This document shows, piece after piece, positions 45,901 to 56,681 of a DNA stretch of 64,000 bases. The stretch is taken from assembly GCA_025266875.1 (NCBI GenBank), contig JALLLT010000065.1:1-64000 (forward strand). The letters are read 5' to 3'. Each line of letters opens with the position of its first letter. Within the stretch, counting starts at the first letter, position 1. The notes beneath the pieces were generated by a model, which had not been told where the DNA came from, ran no database searches, and worked only from the letters and a program-made list of their open reading frames with translations. The stretch is from Fennellomyces sp. T-0311 (taxonomy: Eukaryota > Mucoromycota > Mucoromycetes > Mucorales > Lichtheimiaceae). The position numbers and the translations under genes were made by a program.

Positions 45901-48020
45901 TTCCGAGAATGTTGTGGATACGCTCCACAAGAAGAATCTACTGCTACTGGGTGAAGATCGTTACCTATCCACACTCATGCTAAAGATATTCCCTAACCGC
46001 AAAATGATGTTTGTTCCTCAGGCAGTGTAAGTTGGGATTGATGGTACATATGCATTATGTCAGGGAACTAAATCAATTTTGAAGCTGTAAGACGGTTGTT
46101 CCTGATAGTTTCAGGGTACTCCTTTCACAACGGCGTCGATGGATCAATTCAACTATTCACAACCTCATGGAGCTTTTGTTCGTCCACGACTTATGCGGCA
46201 CATTCTGCTTTTCGATGCAATTTGTCATATTCATGGAACTGGTCGGCACCCTTGCGTTACCAGCCGCCATCTCATTCACATTATACCTTATCATTTTGGC
46301 GATTATCGGTCAACCAGCAATTATTCCACTTATTTTACTTGCCCTTATCCTTGGTCTTCCAGCGGTATTGATCGTCATGACGAGTCGCAAGGTCGTCTAT
46401 GTTGGATGGATGTTGATATACTTGTTCAGTTTACCCATATGGAATTTTGTTTTGCCAATGTATGCCTACTGGCATTTCGATGACTTTTCGTGGGGAGATA
46501 CACGTAAAGTAGAAGGCAGCCAAAAGGAACGTGGTCATGGCGACAAGGATGGCGAGTTCGATACCAGCCGCATCGTCATGAAGAAATGGAGCGAATATGA
46601 AAAAGATCGACGAACACGGTTGGCAATAGAGCGTAATCTTCCAATGCCTCGATTCTTGGAGCGTCCGCGAAGTGTCGATATTTTCAAGGATCCCATGTAT
46701 CGTCCTAACTCGAAGAAGAACGGATCGACTGGATCAAGCGACAGTGAAGCACCTCTCACAGAGATGGACTTCCAACCGATACGCCATCCGCCTGTACAGT
46801 TGTCTGATCCGCCTATGCCAATGACATCATTCAACTTACGCGATCCTGCACCTTCTACTCCTTCCTCGACCTCTCCTTCGCCAATTGATCCGACACCGTT
46901 GCGAAATGAACTCAGTGCATCAACAACAGATTGGGCCAATCCAGCACCTCATCATCACAAGTCATCCGCACCAGAACGTTCACGTCCTCCTGTTGTAGCA
47001 TTCCAAACCAAAAGCAGTGGTGGGTCGTCATCATCGGCGAGCTCACGACTGGGATCGCCATTAGCGCAAAGTAGCGTCCCTCCTCCACCTCCTCCTCAAA
47101 AGGCGGAAAGCAGTGGCACATCCCCTCATGTACAAATCCCCATCCAACCTAAAAACGCCGGTGGATCACCCACATCAGCGCAAAGAGGCGGAACACCATT
47201 AACTCCTATCCCAGCTCCACGACGGATAAATCTTACACCACAGAAACAACTGCCACAGCCAGATAATAGTTCATTTACTCAATCGTTCCATGCAGCAACC
47301 ACTAGCGGACCTTTGTCAATAGAAGGTTCAGCTCCTGCTCCAGCCCCAACAATGGTAGATTCGGCACCACAGAAACCATTGCCTCGGCCGGATGATAGCA
47401 CATTTACGGTGTCATTCCATACAGCAACTTCCAGCGGATCTTCGTCAGCACAAGATGCAGCCCCTACCACAGTTCCAGGACGGATAGTTCCTGCACCACA
47501 GAAGCAATCTCCGAAACCAGAAAATAGCACGTCGTCTCAGTTGTCTCATGGAGCCACTACCGATTCAGCTCCAAGCAGCGTTCCTGTTCCAGCTCCAAGG
47601 CGAATCGATCCTTCTGCACAGAAGCAGATACCCCAGACTGGAACAAGCTCAACTTACCAAGCAGAGATTTCAAGCACTGGTGGATCGTCGTCAACACAAA
47701 ACGTTTCTTCTCCAGCTTCACAGCATGTAGAGCCAGTACCACGAAGCCCTACATCTGACAGCAGTGGATTGTCTTCGCCAACACTGAGCGTTGGTCCTTC
47801 GTTCGCACAGCGTAGTGTTCCTCCTCCACCCCCAACACAGATAGACATCGCTACTGCTCCTCGGCAGCAGATACCCGAGAGTAGCATTTCGCCACGGAAG
47901 ATCAGTTTCGCGCCTGAAAAGCCATTGCCACCACCGAAAGACACATCAACGCGACGACCCAAGCCAAGGACTTCCTCGCTGTCCAACAAACCTCCTCAGC
48001 CGCCACCTCATGCTGATTAG
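42934..48020 (+). CDS. chs: Chitin synthase, class IV type, with long proline-rich C-terminal tail
   Basis: Six proposed exons (42934-43414, 43480-44053, 44136-44708, 44771-45669, 45735-46026, 46085-48020) join in frame to 1,584 aa. An Arg-rich cytosolic N-terminus is followed by a membrane segment after [12 protein letters not shown]. Next is a cytochrome-b5-like lumenal region ([19 protein letters not shown]), a second membrane pair near [19 protein letters not shown], and the GT2 catalytic domain. Catalytic landmarks are MVDADT (797-801), [17 protein letters not shown] (915-918) and QRRRW (955-959). C-terminal membrane helices end at HFDDFSWG (about 1070-1077). The last 500 or so residues are Ser/Pro-rich with repeated blocks such as [12 protein letters not shown] and polyproline runs. 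Reaction: UDP-GlcNAc polymerisation into cell-wall chitin at the plasma membrane. Yeast Chs3 (1,165 aa) lacks such a tail. Confidence 0.93.
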
Positions 48021-48055
48021 TTTTATGTATAGTAGTTGAGTGTATCACCTTGTTG

Positions 48056-48062
48056 TATAAAA
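48056..48062 (+). promoter_or_regulatory. Candidate TATA box for the tRNase Z gene
   Basis: TATAAAA occurs 71 bp before the ATG at 48,133, in a gap of only 112 bp after the chitin synthase stop. The remaining gap is a pyrimidine-rich/A-run leader. The short spacing means the promoter must lie in this gap or in the preceding coding sequence. Confidence 0.4.
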
Positions 48063-48132
48063 GCGCCAATTGTATTTAGTTAGTAACCTCTTCCTTTAAA
48101 AAAAAACTCTTTCTTTATACCGTCTCATCGTC

Positions 48133-49263
48133 ATGGTTGCACCAATCGACATTACGTTTCTCGGCACCGGTAGTGCTCAACCAAGTTCAACTCGTAACCA
48201 TCAATCCATGGCGTTTCGAGCCGATGGAGAGATTTGGCTGTTTGATGCCGGCGAAGCAACCCAACATCAACTTCAGAAGAGTAACCTCAAAATGGGACGA
48301 ATCACCAAAGTTTTCATTACACACATGCATGGCGACCACTGTTTTGGGCTGCCGCCTCTCTTGTGCACCATGACCGAGAATCTGAATCCGAATCGTACGC
48401 ATGAAGGTGTGGTAGACGTTTATGGTCCACGTCCGCTGCGACAATGGCTGCGGGTAGCATTGCAGTCCACGTATTCGCGTCTGGGACGACATTATCGGGT
48501 GCACGAAATGCTATTGGAAGGCGAGAGTGGAGATTCTATTGATAGCGAATACCATCCAGATGAAGAACGAGGGACCAATATTTATATCAAAGACGGGGCT
48601 TTTGATCTACCCGTGGAGAATGGGTGGAGCGTTCGCGCGGCGCCAATTAAGCACTCGATTCCATCGTACGGCTACGTGCTACAGGAGCCTTTGCAACCAG
48701 GAAAAGTGGATCAGTCGGTGATGATACCAAAGATCCAACGTAACGCTGACGCACTACGTCAGCAAGGTTACAAAAATCCAATGGCCCTTCTTGGTGAATT
48801 ACAACGGACGCAGAAGGAGGTTATATTACCTGATGGAGATGTTTTGTCGCCACCAGAACGGCGACCGGGACGACAAGTTGTTATTTTAGGAGACACCTAT
48901 GATGCATCTGCCATTCTGCCATTGTGCTCCTCCCCTCATTTATTGGTACATGAGGCAACGAACGCGTTGACTCGTCTGGACCACGGAGCTAAGCAAGAAA
49001 TTACTTTGAAGGATGTAGAGGAACGCGCTATATCACATGGTCATTCGACGCCACAAATGGCTGCAGAACTTGCACGGCGGATGAGTGCGCAGAAACTTAT
49101 CCTGACACATTTTAGTGCGCGCTATGTGGACGATGATAAAGATGAGGAAAGCGTGGCAGTCATGGAAGAAATTAGACAGCAAGCTATTGGGGTATTCGGT
49201 GACAATAGGGACAAGGACGTATTTTGCGCAGGTGATTTATGGTCGTATGAAATCAAGTACTAG
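48133..49263 (+). CDS. Ribonuclease Z, short form (tRNA 3'-processing endonuclease)
   Basis: Intronless, 376 aa from ATG 48,133. Metallo-beta-lactamase fold: FLGTGSAQPSSTRN (9-22) at the N-terminus, WLFDAGEATQHQL (35-47), and the zinc motif THMHGDH (63-69). Further ligand regions are KHSIPSYGY (173-181), GDT (253-255), HEA (273-275), SHGHST (301-306) and LTHFSARY (324-331). Length and single-domain layout match bacterial and ELAC1-type short RNase Z rather than the two-domain ELAC2/Trz1 form of about 800 residues. Reaction: removal of the 3' trailer from precursor tRNA to leave an acceptor for CCA addition. No mitochondrial targeting sequence is evident, so a cytosolic or nuclear location is likely. 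Confidence 0.93.
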   Translation: MVAPIDITFLGTGSAQPSSTRNHQSMAFRADGEIWLFDAGEATQHQLQKSNLKMGRITKVFITHMHGDHCFGLPPLLCTMTENLNPNRTHEGVVDVYGPRPLRQWLRVALQSTYSRLGRHYRVHEMLLEGESGDSIDSEYHPDEERGTNIYIKDGAFDLPVENGWSVRAAPIKHSIPSYGYVLQEPLQPGKVDQSVMIPKIQRNADALRQQGYKNPMALLGELQRTQKEVILPDGDVLSPPERRPGRQVVILGDTYDASAILPLCSSPHLLVHEATNALTRLDHGAKQEITLKDVEERAISHGHSTPQMAAELARRMSAQKLILTHFSARYVDDDKDEESVAVMEEIRQQAIGVFGDNRDKDVFCAGDLWSYEIKY

Positions 49264-49395
49264 GTTCATGTAGTATTTCACATCCATCCTGTCATTAGAA
49301 CGATGTAAATAGCACTGCAACTTTATTCTCGGTATGCAATTTTGCAATGGTACAGCTATATATTTTTCTGCATAAATGGTGGTTTTATAAGTATA

Positions 49396-49552
49396 TACAG
49401 GTTCGCTTCATATAATGATATTTTATATTACGATAACTAATTCGATATAACGATACAATTTTCGATGCATCAAAACGGTAATCACTGCCAAACCCCATTA
49501 GCGATAAAGTTTCGGCTGCACCATCATATCGTTAAATAACGCGGCCGCTGTA
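49396..49552. mobile_element. TA-flanked MITE, family A copy 2 (reverse orientation)
   Basis: The reverse complement begins TACAGCGGCCGCGTTATTTA and ends AGCGAACCTGTA, following the same internal order as the copy at 10,918 (GGTGCAGCCGAAACTTTATC, TTTGGCAGTGATTACCG, AAAATATCATTATATGAAG). It is shorter (157 bp) and its terminal repeats no longer match each other well, so it is an older copy. It lies downstream of the tRNase Z gene. Confidence 0.75.
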
Positions 49553-50140
49553 CCATGCAGCAGACTGGCTCCATTCAAAGCTTTGCATTTCATCCGAGCA
49601 GTAGACACTCTGAGTATTCTTTAGGACTCGTCTCATCTCTCTCGGGATTTGTATACAAATTTGGATGTTAGGGAGCGCACAGACCTTCTGCGAGTCTTTT
49701 CCAAACTGGGGTCCACTGTGCCTCCTGTCACTCCGTCAGGAACATGGTCAAACTCCATAGTGCGTGATCATTCCGCGCGCACCATGTAACTCAATGTTTG
49801 TAAACCCAAGATTACAATTCATGCTGATTGCTACATTGCCATGGAATCAGGCTTTTTCAGTAAGAACGGCAGCGAGACCAATCTTTCTGGCGGAATAATT
49901 GAAAAACGGAGCTGCATAATTCATGTCTCTATCATTGACTTTCACAGACCATCAACTCTATCAAGCAGCTGCTTTCTAGGAGGTAAGAATCATTGAACTA
50001 TAGCGAGCACAGAGAGATTATTCTTCGTTCATGCTCCACACTTGTGATCCATAATCTTCTTGGGTGCCACCAAGTTTGTTATGCAGTGGTATTATGCTTT
50101 GATAAATTTCTTTCAAGTATAAGTTATAAGTCTATATGTA
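49553..50140. other. Intergenic stretch, nothing recognised
   Basis: Lies between the 3' sides of the convergent tRNase Z and MFS genes. Only a 68-codon chance frame (49,993-50,199) overlaps the MFS 3' end. No repeats identified. Confidence 0.4.
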
Positions 50141-53100
50141 TTAAGTGCTGGTGTTTTGTTTCGAAGGTGATTTTACAAGAGTATACCCGACCTCACTAGT
50201 TTCTCGTCCGTCATCGCTTGTCATCAGCTCTTCTTGCTTTTCTTTTTCAGAGCTAGCATGCTCACCACGGATTTTTTCGGAGTACGCTTCTCGCAAGCGT
50301 TCACCGTAAACCATGCATAAAATAATAAACACAATGTTGATGACATTGATAGCTGCCAGGATAGTAAATAACTTTCCGGTTCCCAAGCCATGCAACGCTT
50401 GTGTTGAAAAGATCGTTGTGATAGCACCCATTACCCACCGAAAGCAGTTAGATACACCAACCTATATCAAACTATGTGAGAAACCAACGATAGGCACGTA
50501 GTGGTACTATTTCTTTACCGCAGTGGCTGACCGGCCAGGCTGTGAGTCAACAAGGTAGACGTTCGAAGGTGTGAAAGCGGACATTTGACCAAACGCATCT
50601 AATTCTAATAATGAGAAAGGTAATTTGACCACTGCACTTGAAACATACAAACAAAAAGTCCAATGATGGGCGCATAAATCCCGATAGCATTTTCGGTGGT
50701 CCATCCATAGATTAGGAAACCGCAAGGGATGAGAAAAAATGAAGGGAGGGCTGCACGAAGTCGTAATTCCGGTACAATTTTTCCGTCTGTTCGTTTGCTA
50801 TAGTATTGAAGAACATAATCGGAAACTCGACCGGCAATCACTGAGCCTATCATCAAACCAATTCCAAATGCAAGATACATCAATCCAACTTTGGTTTCAC
50901 TGAATCCGTAAACGGTTTGAAAGGTATCAGTAATGGTTGGATTCTAGTCATGCACTTCCATCAGTATTTTGACATTTATCCAGTCAGTGTGACGAATAAA
51001 CATACCAGGAAAAAAAGACATCCGTTGATGATGGTAATGTATACAGTGATAAGAAGCAAGCTGGGATCTCGCAACATCAGCAGCATAGGACCAAATGATC
51101 CGATAACTTCTTTAAAACCATTACGACTCGCATTATCTTGCTCTGTCTTTTGCTTTCGTAATGTTTCCGGAAGGAAGGCGGCAACCAATATGAAAAGTAC
51201 AGCACCTTCGTCAAGCAGTTGTTAGACAAGCTAGTTGGCTTTATCAAAGTGTAATTCTCACCGAAAATAGCAATGAAATAAAATGTGGATTGCCATCCAA
51301 GATACTGACAAAGCGCGCCTAAAAAGCTAAAGATTAGATCCAAAATTCAAACTATAGTATAATATACCTCCAATAGTTGGCCCTAATCGATCTTTAGTAT
51401 TATTATATTATGGCAAGTAAAAAGAGTTTGCTAACATACCGGTGACTGGTCCCAAGAGTGGTCCCAGGTAGAAAAAGCCGTAAGCCCTTCCTCGCTGGGA
51501 AACAGGAATAGTGTCGGCCAAGACACCAGCACCTATTGGAGAACAGCATAAATTTTCTGAAATGTTTAATTTGTGCATGAATTTTACCCAACGTTAAACT
51601 CGCACAAGTGCCTGTTGCTTGAATGGCACGGAAAAAGATAAGCATTCCGACATTTTTGGAGACTGCACAAATAACAGAAGCTATAATGCCTATAAGGATG
51701 CTCAGCAAATACATGCGTTTTCTCCCGTAAAAGTCGCTCAAGCTAGCCCAGATCAGAGGCTACATAAATAAGAAAAATCTATTATAACATGGATCTGTGC
51801 ATACAGAGCACCATAGAAAAAATAAATTCAAGATATATTCATAGCATATTAAGATTTTTACATATTTTTTTTTGGATTATTTTGAATATATTTTGAATAT
51901 ATTTTGAATATCGTGTTCGAATATTTCTTAATATATTTTGAATATGTAAAAAGAAACGAATATTTTTCAAACATATTAATACGGTTGCGCATATGCTTAA
52001 ATCCTTATGGTGCGCAATAACTGTTTATTACTAATTCTTATAGTACTATCGTATTGCTACATATACTACTATTGCTAGACACATCACTTACCTCCATTTA
52101 TCCCATCATATCGTGTTTTGAACCCTTCATTCCGACGCCTTCGTATACCTGCGCTTCTTTACAGTTTTTTCCTTTGAGCGTGGTTTCTTCATCCGCATCC
52201 TTTGTAACTTTCTTGGGCGGTCTACCACGTCGTTTTTTGGGGTGAGTAATCGTTGTTTGTGTTCTTAATAACTTGGGACTTTTTTGGCTTCCCAGTTTCT
52301 TGGATCCTAAAATTTTGAAGTCAATGTTTAAATTTCTTACCTCCATCTAAACTTGTGTCATCGTTCACTTCAATCGCCCCAATACCTTGACTATAGTTTT
52401 GCGCCTCAGTGATAGAAGCTGACTTCGCTGAAGTGAAATAAATATCAGTACCACGCGTCTTAAAAAGATAATATATGTCAACGTTTTAGAATGACTTATG
52501 CTTATGGACCACCCTTGTACTGCTGCTTGCTTCAGATGGTGTGGCTCGCTGCTGTGGTATACTCGTGGCAGCTGACTTTTGCTTGTTACCCTTGACCGGC
52601 GACTCCTGTTGTATACCTTTGCCTGTTTTCTGCCGTCGATCTCGCGACTGTAGCCTTTTTGTGACTTTTTGATAGTTCTTGTGTGTTAGATTCAGGTTCC
52701 CTTCCATCGCGTTCACTAGAGAGTTTAGTGTCCAAGGTAGGTAGCTTTTTAAGGTTGCCCTCAACTAACTCCGGAAGATGATCATCACAAAGTAAATCAT
52801 CTACTTCAAGCAGACCAGGGGTTCGTAAAGTTCGTCCATCTCCGTGCAGACGCACACTATCGTCGTCGTCGTCGTCGCAAGAAATACTGTCACTATCGCC
52901 GTCACTACTGGAGTCGCCGTTCTGAAAATCCCTTAGCTCATCGTCTTCATCATCACTTGACATCTCCTTAGAAGCATAACTTGATGAACGCGACTGAGGG
53001 TTTGCATAAGTGTCACTGGAACTATAATATTGTTTTTCAATCAAAAAAGTCAAAAAGTGGACAGATAATACCTTTCAGCGGGGGTTGCTCTGGTGTTGGA

Positions 53101-54817
53101 AGGAGCTTCGGTAGTACTAGTGATAAAGTTGTATTAATAGTAACTCATGGATGTACGACAACCTACACACACCGATTGCCAGCCATCGCACCTGGGGCTA
53201 AAGCAAACAGTAGAAAAGGTGTTAGTTTTGATAATTAGTGTTTTGCCGTGCTTACTTTCTTTATCCTTTACACCCCAGAATGCTTTACGCATCATCAGCA
53301 TCGCGCCCCAGCTTTCAATGCACGCAACAAGAGGGTACTCCTTACCAACCAGTTTTTCATACATTCCTTCGGCTTCCAGCCGTACTTGTCTTGAAAGATG
53401 CTCCCAAGTATTTGATGGACTCAAATTGTGATGCGCTCGAATATCAAGAACAAGACCTGCTGTATACATGAGTGCATTACCTTTAAAAGTTGCGTAATAC
53501 CGATCATGGTAAGGGATATTCTGCTTCCTTAAGATGTCTTCGCATAGGTACTCGTATTGAGACCAGCGAAATTGGAGCGATGTTCCTTCTCGGACGAGTG
53601 GTTGCCTAACATCGCGAGGGATCTCTACATCTGCGAAAGGATTTTGCGCAGGAGAAGATTGTGGGTAAGATGGAAGCGGTCCTTGCGTGGTTGTAGTTGT
53701 GGCCAACGCATCAGCAAATTGTAACGCGAAACCTGAACCCTTGTCCTTGAGTTTACTCGTACCTGTTTTTACTTCCTCCCGATCGGTTGACACGGCTAGT
53801 TCCAAGCGGATGAGTCGCTGATCAACCGCAGCAAATCCGTCGGTAACGCACTTCTTGAATTCGCCAATGGTTTGGAGAAACGTTGATAAAAGCCTTGTCG
53901 TTGTGTCGTCAGCCATCGGTTTGAATGTTGTAGCAGAAAAAGTACAAAAAATAACAGCTGCGCGAATTTGTTTCTGGTAGTGACAGACGACGACGGAAAT
54001 TTAGGAATAGGCAGTAGGATGTTTAAGGAAGGTGTTACCTACGGAGGAACGGGCCGAGAATCTATTGTCAGAATGAATATCTGAGTAGACACAGGTGATC
54101 CGGGTAAGAGAGGGCTTACGAAAGAGCAGCGACAATATATTGGCGAAAAGTTCCTGGCATTTGCAGAATTACAGAGCTAACGAGAGGCAACGGACCTTGG
54201 CCGTACAAGACAGGTAGTAGCCCCAAGCGACACGTAGTAGTTGCGGCTAACGACTTAATTGGATTTACAGGACGCGCAAAAGGTATAGGCACCACGGAAT
54301 ATTTCTACTGTTCGCATCAGTAGCATAACAGCTGTTTTGAAATGCCTCCGACATATATATATCTCGCGAATATTTTCTAAATATCTGAATATCTGCTTAA
54401 TATATTTTGAATATTTGTGAATACATGAATTTTCTGAAAATATAATTTAAAAACTTGAATATATCCTGAATTTATTTTTTCCATGGTGGAGAATGTTATT
54501 GATCTTACAGCAACGCCCATAAATACGAGATAGGTGGACACACTACCGTTGACAGCTTCCATGCTTGTATTCAAATCATTAGCCACACTCAGAAGACCTG
54601 GCAAATAAATAAAGCTTGCGAAATGGCCGGTCAGCCCGCTCAATCCTACGACAAAGATAATGGCTTGCTTGCGACGCATAGAAAGTTCCATCGGATCATC
54701 TTGAGCATATGGATCACCAATCACATATTTGATCCAATTTTGTCGCAGCTGTTTATCATCTTGGCTACAATCGTTGGCGGGTATCGTTGTGGATATACTG
54801 TCTTCTTTTGTTGCCAT
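50141..54817 (-). CDS. MFS transporter, DHA1-type drug:H+ antiporter, nine exons
   Basis: Proposed exons 54817-54509, 51759-51588, 51532-51440, 51382-51368 (15 nt), 51318-51262, 51205-51006, 50943-50649, 50598-50519 and 50461-50141 join in frame to 513 aa. The first membrane helix starts near RRKQAIIFVVGLSGLTG. Motif A is SDFYGRKR (111-118). The antiporter motif C is intact across two splice junctions: GPLLGPVTGPTIGG. Twelve helices are expected, with a hydrophilic acidic C-terminal tail. Role: proton-coupled export of drugs, polyamines or similar compounds at the plasma membrane; substrate unknown. Seven introns are 49-62 nt, but intron 1 is 2,749 nt because it contains a mobile element. The coding frame is unbroken, so the gene may still be functional if the long intron is removed. 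Confidence 0.88.
51809..54488. mobile_element. 2.68-kb TIR element nested in the MFS intron
   Basis: The left end CACCATAGAAAAAATAAATT then CAAGATATATTCA and the reverse complement of the right end CACCATGGAAAAAATAAATT then CAGGATATATTCA form a 34-bp terminal inverted repeat with two mismatches. GAG flanks both outer edges as a 3-bp target duplication. TTGAATAT-type motifs are reiterated just inside both ends (51,875-51,960 and 54,360-54,470). Removing the element and one GAG turns the 2,749-nt MFS intron into a normal 66-nt intron. The CAC terminus, 3-bp duplication and subterminal repeats resemble CACTA/EnSpm elements, but the terminus is CACCA and no transposase is present, so the family is uncertain. 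Confidence 0.85.
52098..53916 (-). CDS. Element-borne multi-exon gene: N-terminal domain, acidic middle, AT-hook
   Basis: ATG 53,916 opens an exon (MADDTTTRLLSTFLQTIGEF) with a helical N-terminus, a linker, and a conserved-looking domain containing SLQFRWSQYEYLCEDILRKQ and later WGAMLMMRKAFWGVKDKE. Splice signals at 53,257 (GTAAGC), then GTGTGT and GTATTA donors with TAG acceptors, link it in frame to an acidic Ser/Asp-rich exon (SSDDEDDELRDFQNGDSSSD, then a DDDDDD run). The 3' part is less certain; the last frame ends at 52,098 and contains the AT-hook KKRRGRPPKK. Exon borders beyond 52,700 are unresolved. No DDE, tyrosine recombinase or helicase motif is visible. It may be an element accessory DNA-binding protein or captured host gene. 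Confidence 0.55.
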
Positions 54818-56300
54818 CGAGGTGGAAAAGAAAGGCTCGATTTTTTGCAAAAAGGAAATATTTCTATATGAGTCAGATCGGAAGACGCTGTGTAACCTAG
54901 ATCCCGGGTTTCCTTTCATAACAATGCGGTACGATCTTTTCACAGTTGTGTTCCTGACTGAAGATGACGACATATGAAATATCGTGAATATGTATGAATC
55001 AGTGCCTTGTTTTCGGAATCGGAACGACGGAATAAATGCAAAGTGTGTCACAATTGCTCTTTTGTGGTGATCGTTAGAATCGTCGGAACTATCGGACTTT
55101 GGAAAAACGTTGATCCAACCGTCAACGATGTTGAAATACGAACCATGCATGGCGTGTGATAACCTAATATCAACTTTTACATCGCTGATTGGCGCTTACC
55201 GTCGGTTCGTGTGGTTCCAGTTTGTCGGGTCTGGAATGTTACTGGTGATGCCTCGTATTCATGTTCATTGTACTTTGGGCACAACTACTTTTTGTGCTTC
55301 AGATAACTGATGTAGGCCATAGAAAGTCTTTGATTGAATGATATTAAAAATTCATTTCAGACAATCTTTTCTCCTACAATTTTTGATCTTGAGTATCCTT
55401 CAAGCATTATTCGAAGAGGATAATCGATTTGGAAACATTCTAAGTATTTTTATACGCAAGCTCAAGTCTCGACCACATCAGTAAGGCTCACAAGGGTAAT
55501 GATGCGAAGTTCGATATGCGAAATGAACGTATATAGTTGCCCATTTTCTCAAGGCTCGGAAGATTTTACGTGTTGAGAGCTACGCATTTTGCCAAACATG
55601 ATATTAACCGGTCCATTGGTGGGCGATTTAATTCCAAGTAAGAGGAGCACCATGAAAACACAGGAATATTCCTGAAGTAAATGATGGCATTCGTTTGTGT
55701 TGTAGCTGCTATCACTGGGCTTCCACAAAGGAGTCGAGCCATGGGTGAAAGGTAAGGTCATTATCTCTATTGTTGTCTTATAAATTGCTCTTGGAATCCA
55801 TCTGTCTTTATAGTATCTAAGGAACAAAACATACACTTAGAGAATTGGCGTTACCACCTTGCTGCCAAAGAGATGATAGCCTGGATCGTACATACCATAA
55901 TAGGCATCGTTACAGAACAATAACCGTGCCCGGAAAGTCATGTCCATTGTTCTACTGTGTATAATTCACTGTCGCTTTTGTTCGTGATACGGTCCATTAT
56001 TCATAAGGACTGATTGAATTTCCACGCACTTTTTACGCCATTTTTCAAGCTTCTTTTAAATGATATTTATTGTGACAAGATGAGAAGGAGTTACAGGAAT
56101 GAACAAGACATAAATAGTATCAATGAAACGACCGTAACATGCATTTACGTAGCACGTGCTATGCAAAAAGCGGATACGTCACAAAAGTACACTCGAACCA
56201 GCTCTGGGGTAAGTCCAGTAGATTCATACGTACAATAAGTTATATAAAATGCTTTTTCAACAAAAGAAATTCCACCTCTCTCTTTACTGGACAATTACAA
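54818..56300. other. Upstream region of the MFS gene and gap
   Basis: The MFS promoter should lie just to the right of 54,817. The frame is open upstream of the chosen ATG to 55,150, but that extension is Ser/basic-rich and not needed for the transporter. A minus frame at 55,549-55,836 (95 codons) is unassigned. No other structure recognised. Confidence 0.35.
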
Positions 56301-56681
56301 ATGGCTAGCAGGAACAGCCAAAATAGATGCCACCCTTCTGGTGGAACAACCCCAGTAGCTCCAAACATACTATTTTACAACTTTGAGAATACTGCAAGAA
56401 CCGAATTCGAAGCGATCGAAGCAATTATCGACCGATACGAGCGAGGATCTATCATATCCACGCGGCGAGTCTGCTGTGTAGATGAAGGGATTCCTGGTAG
56501 CAGCGACTGGGTTGTCATTGAAGTGGGTTTTGCAACAGTCGAACGTCGAGCACAGGCATTACATACCAACATAGCATACGGAGGCAGAATTATTCGCCCA
56601 GCGAAATCCATGAATCAAGTCATAGCTTTTGAGGCTCTAGAAATTTTAAAGAGGCTTGCAAGAGCACGAGGACATCAATAG
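56301..56681 (+). CDS. Hypothetical protein with RRM-like fold pattern
   Basis: 126 aa from ATG 56,301 to the stop at 56,681. The order of predicted strands and helices follows an RRM: NILFYNF (strand 1), TEFEAIEAIIDRYERG (helix 1), IISTRRVCCVDE (strand 2), DWVVIEVGFATVERRAQALH (strand 3 and helix 2, with an RNP1-like G-F-A) and YGGRIIRP (strand 4). The pattern with a tryptophan-containing strand 3 recalls the Nup35/Nup53-type RRM, but the match is weak. The preceding frame is open without an ATG closer than 56,139. Could also be a gag-like RRM of a retroelement. Confidence 0.4.
   Translation: MASRNSQNRCHPSGGTTPVAPNILFYNFENTARTEFEAIEAIIDRYERGSIISTRRVCCVDEGIPGSSDWVVIEVGFATVERRAQALHTNIAYGGRIIRPAKSMNQVIAFEALEILKRLARARGHQ

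Noticed and set aside
54818..55150. N-terminal extension of the MFS gene to 55,150
   Set aside because: The extension is Ser/basic-rich and unlike transporter N-termini; ATG 54,817 gives a normal length. It remains possible.
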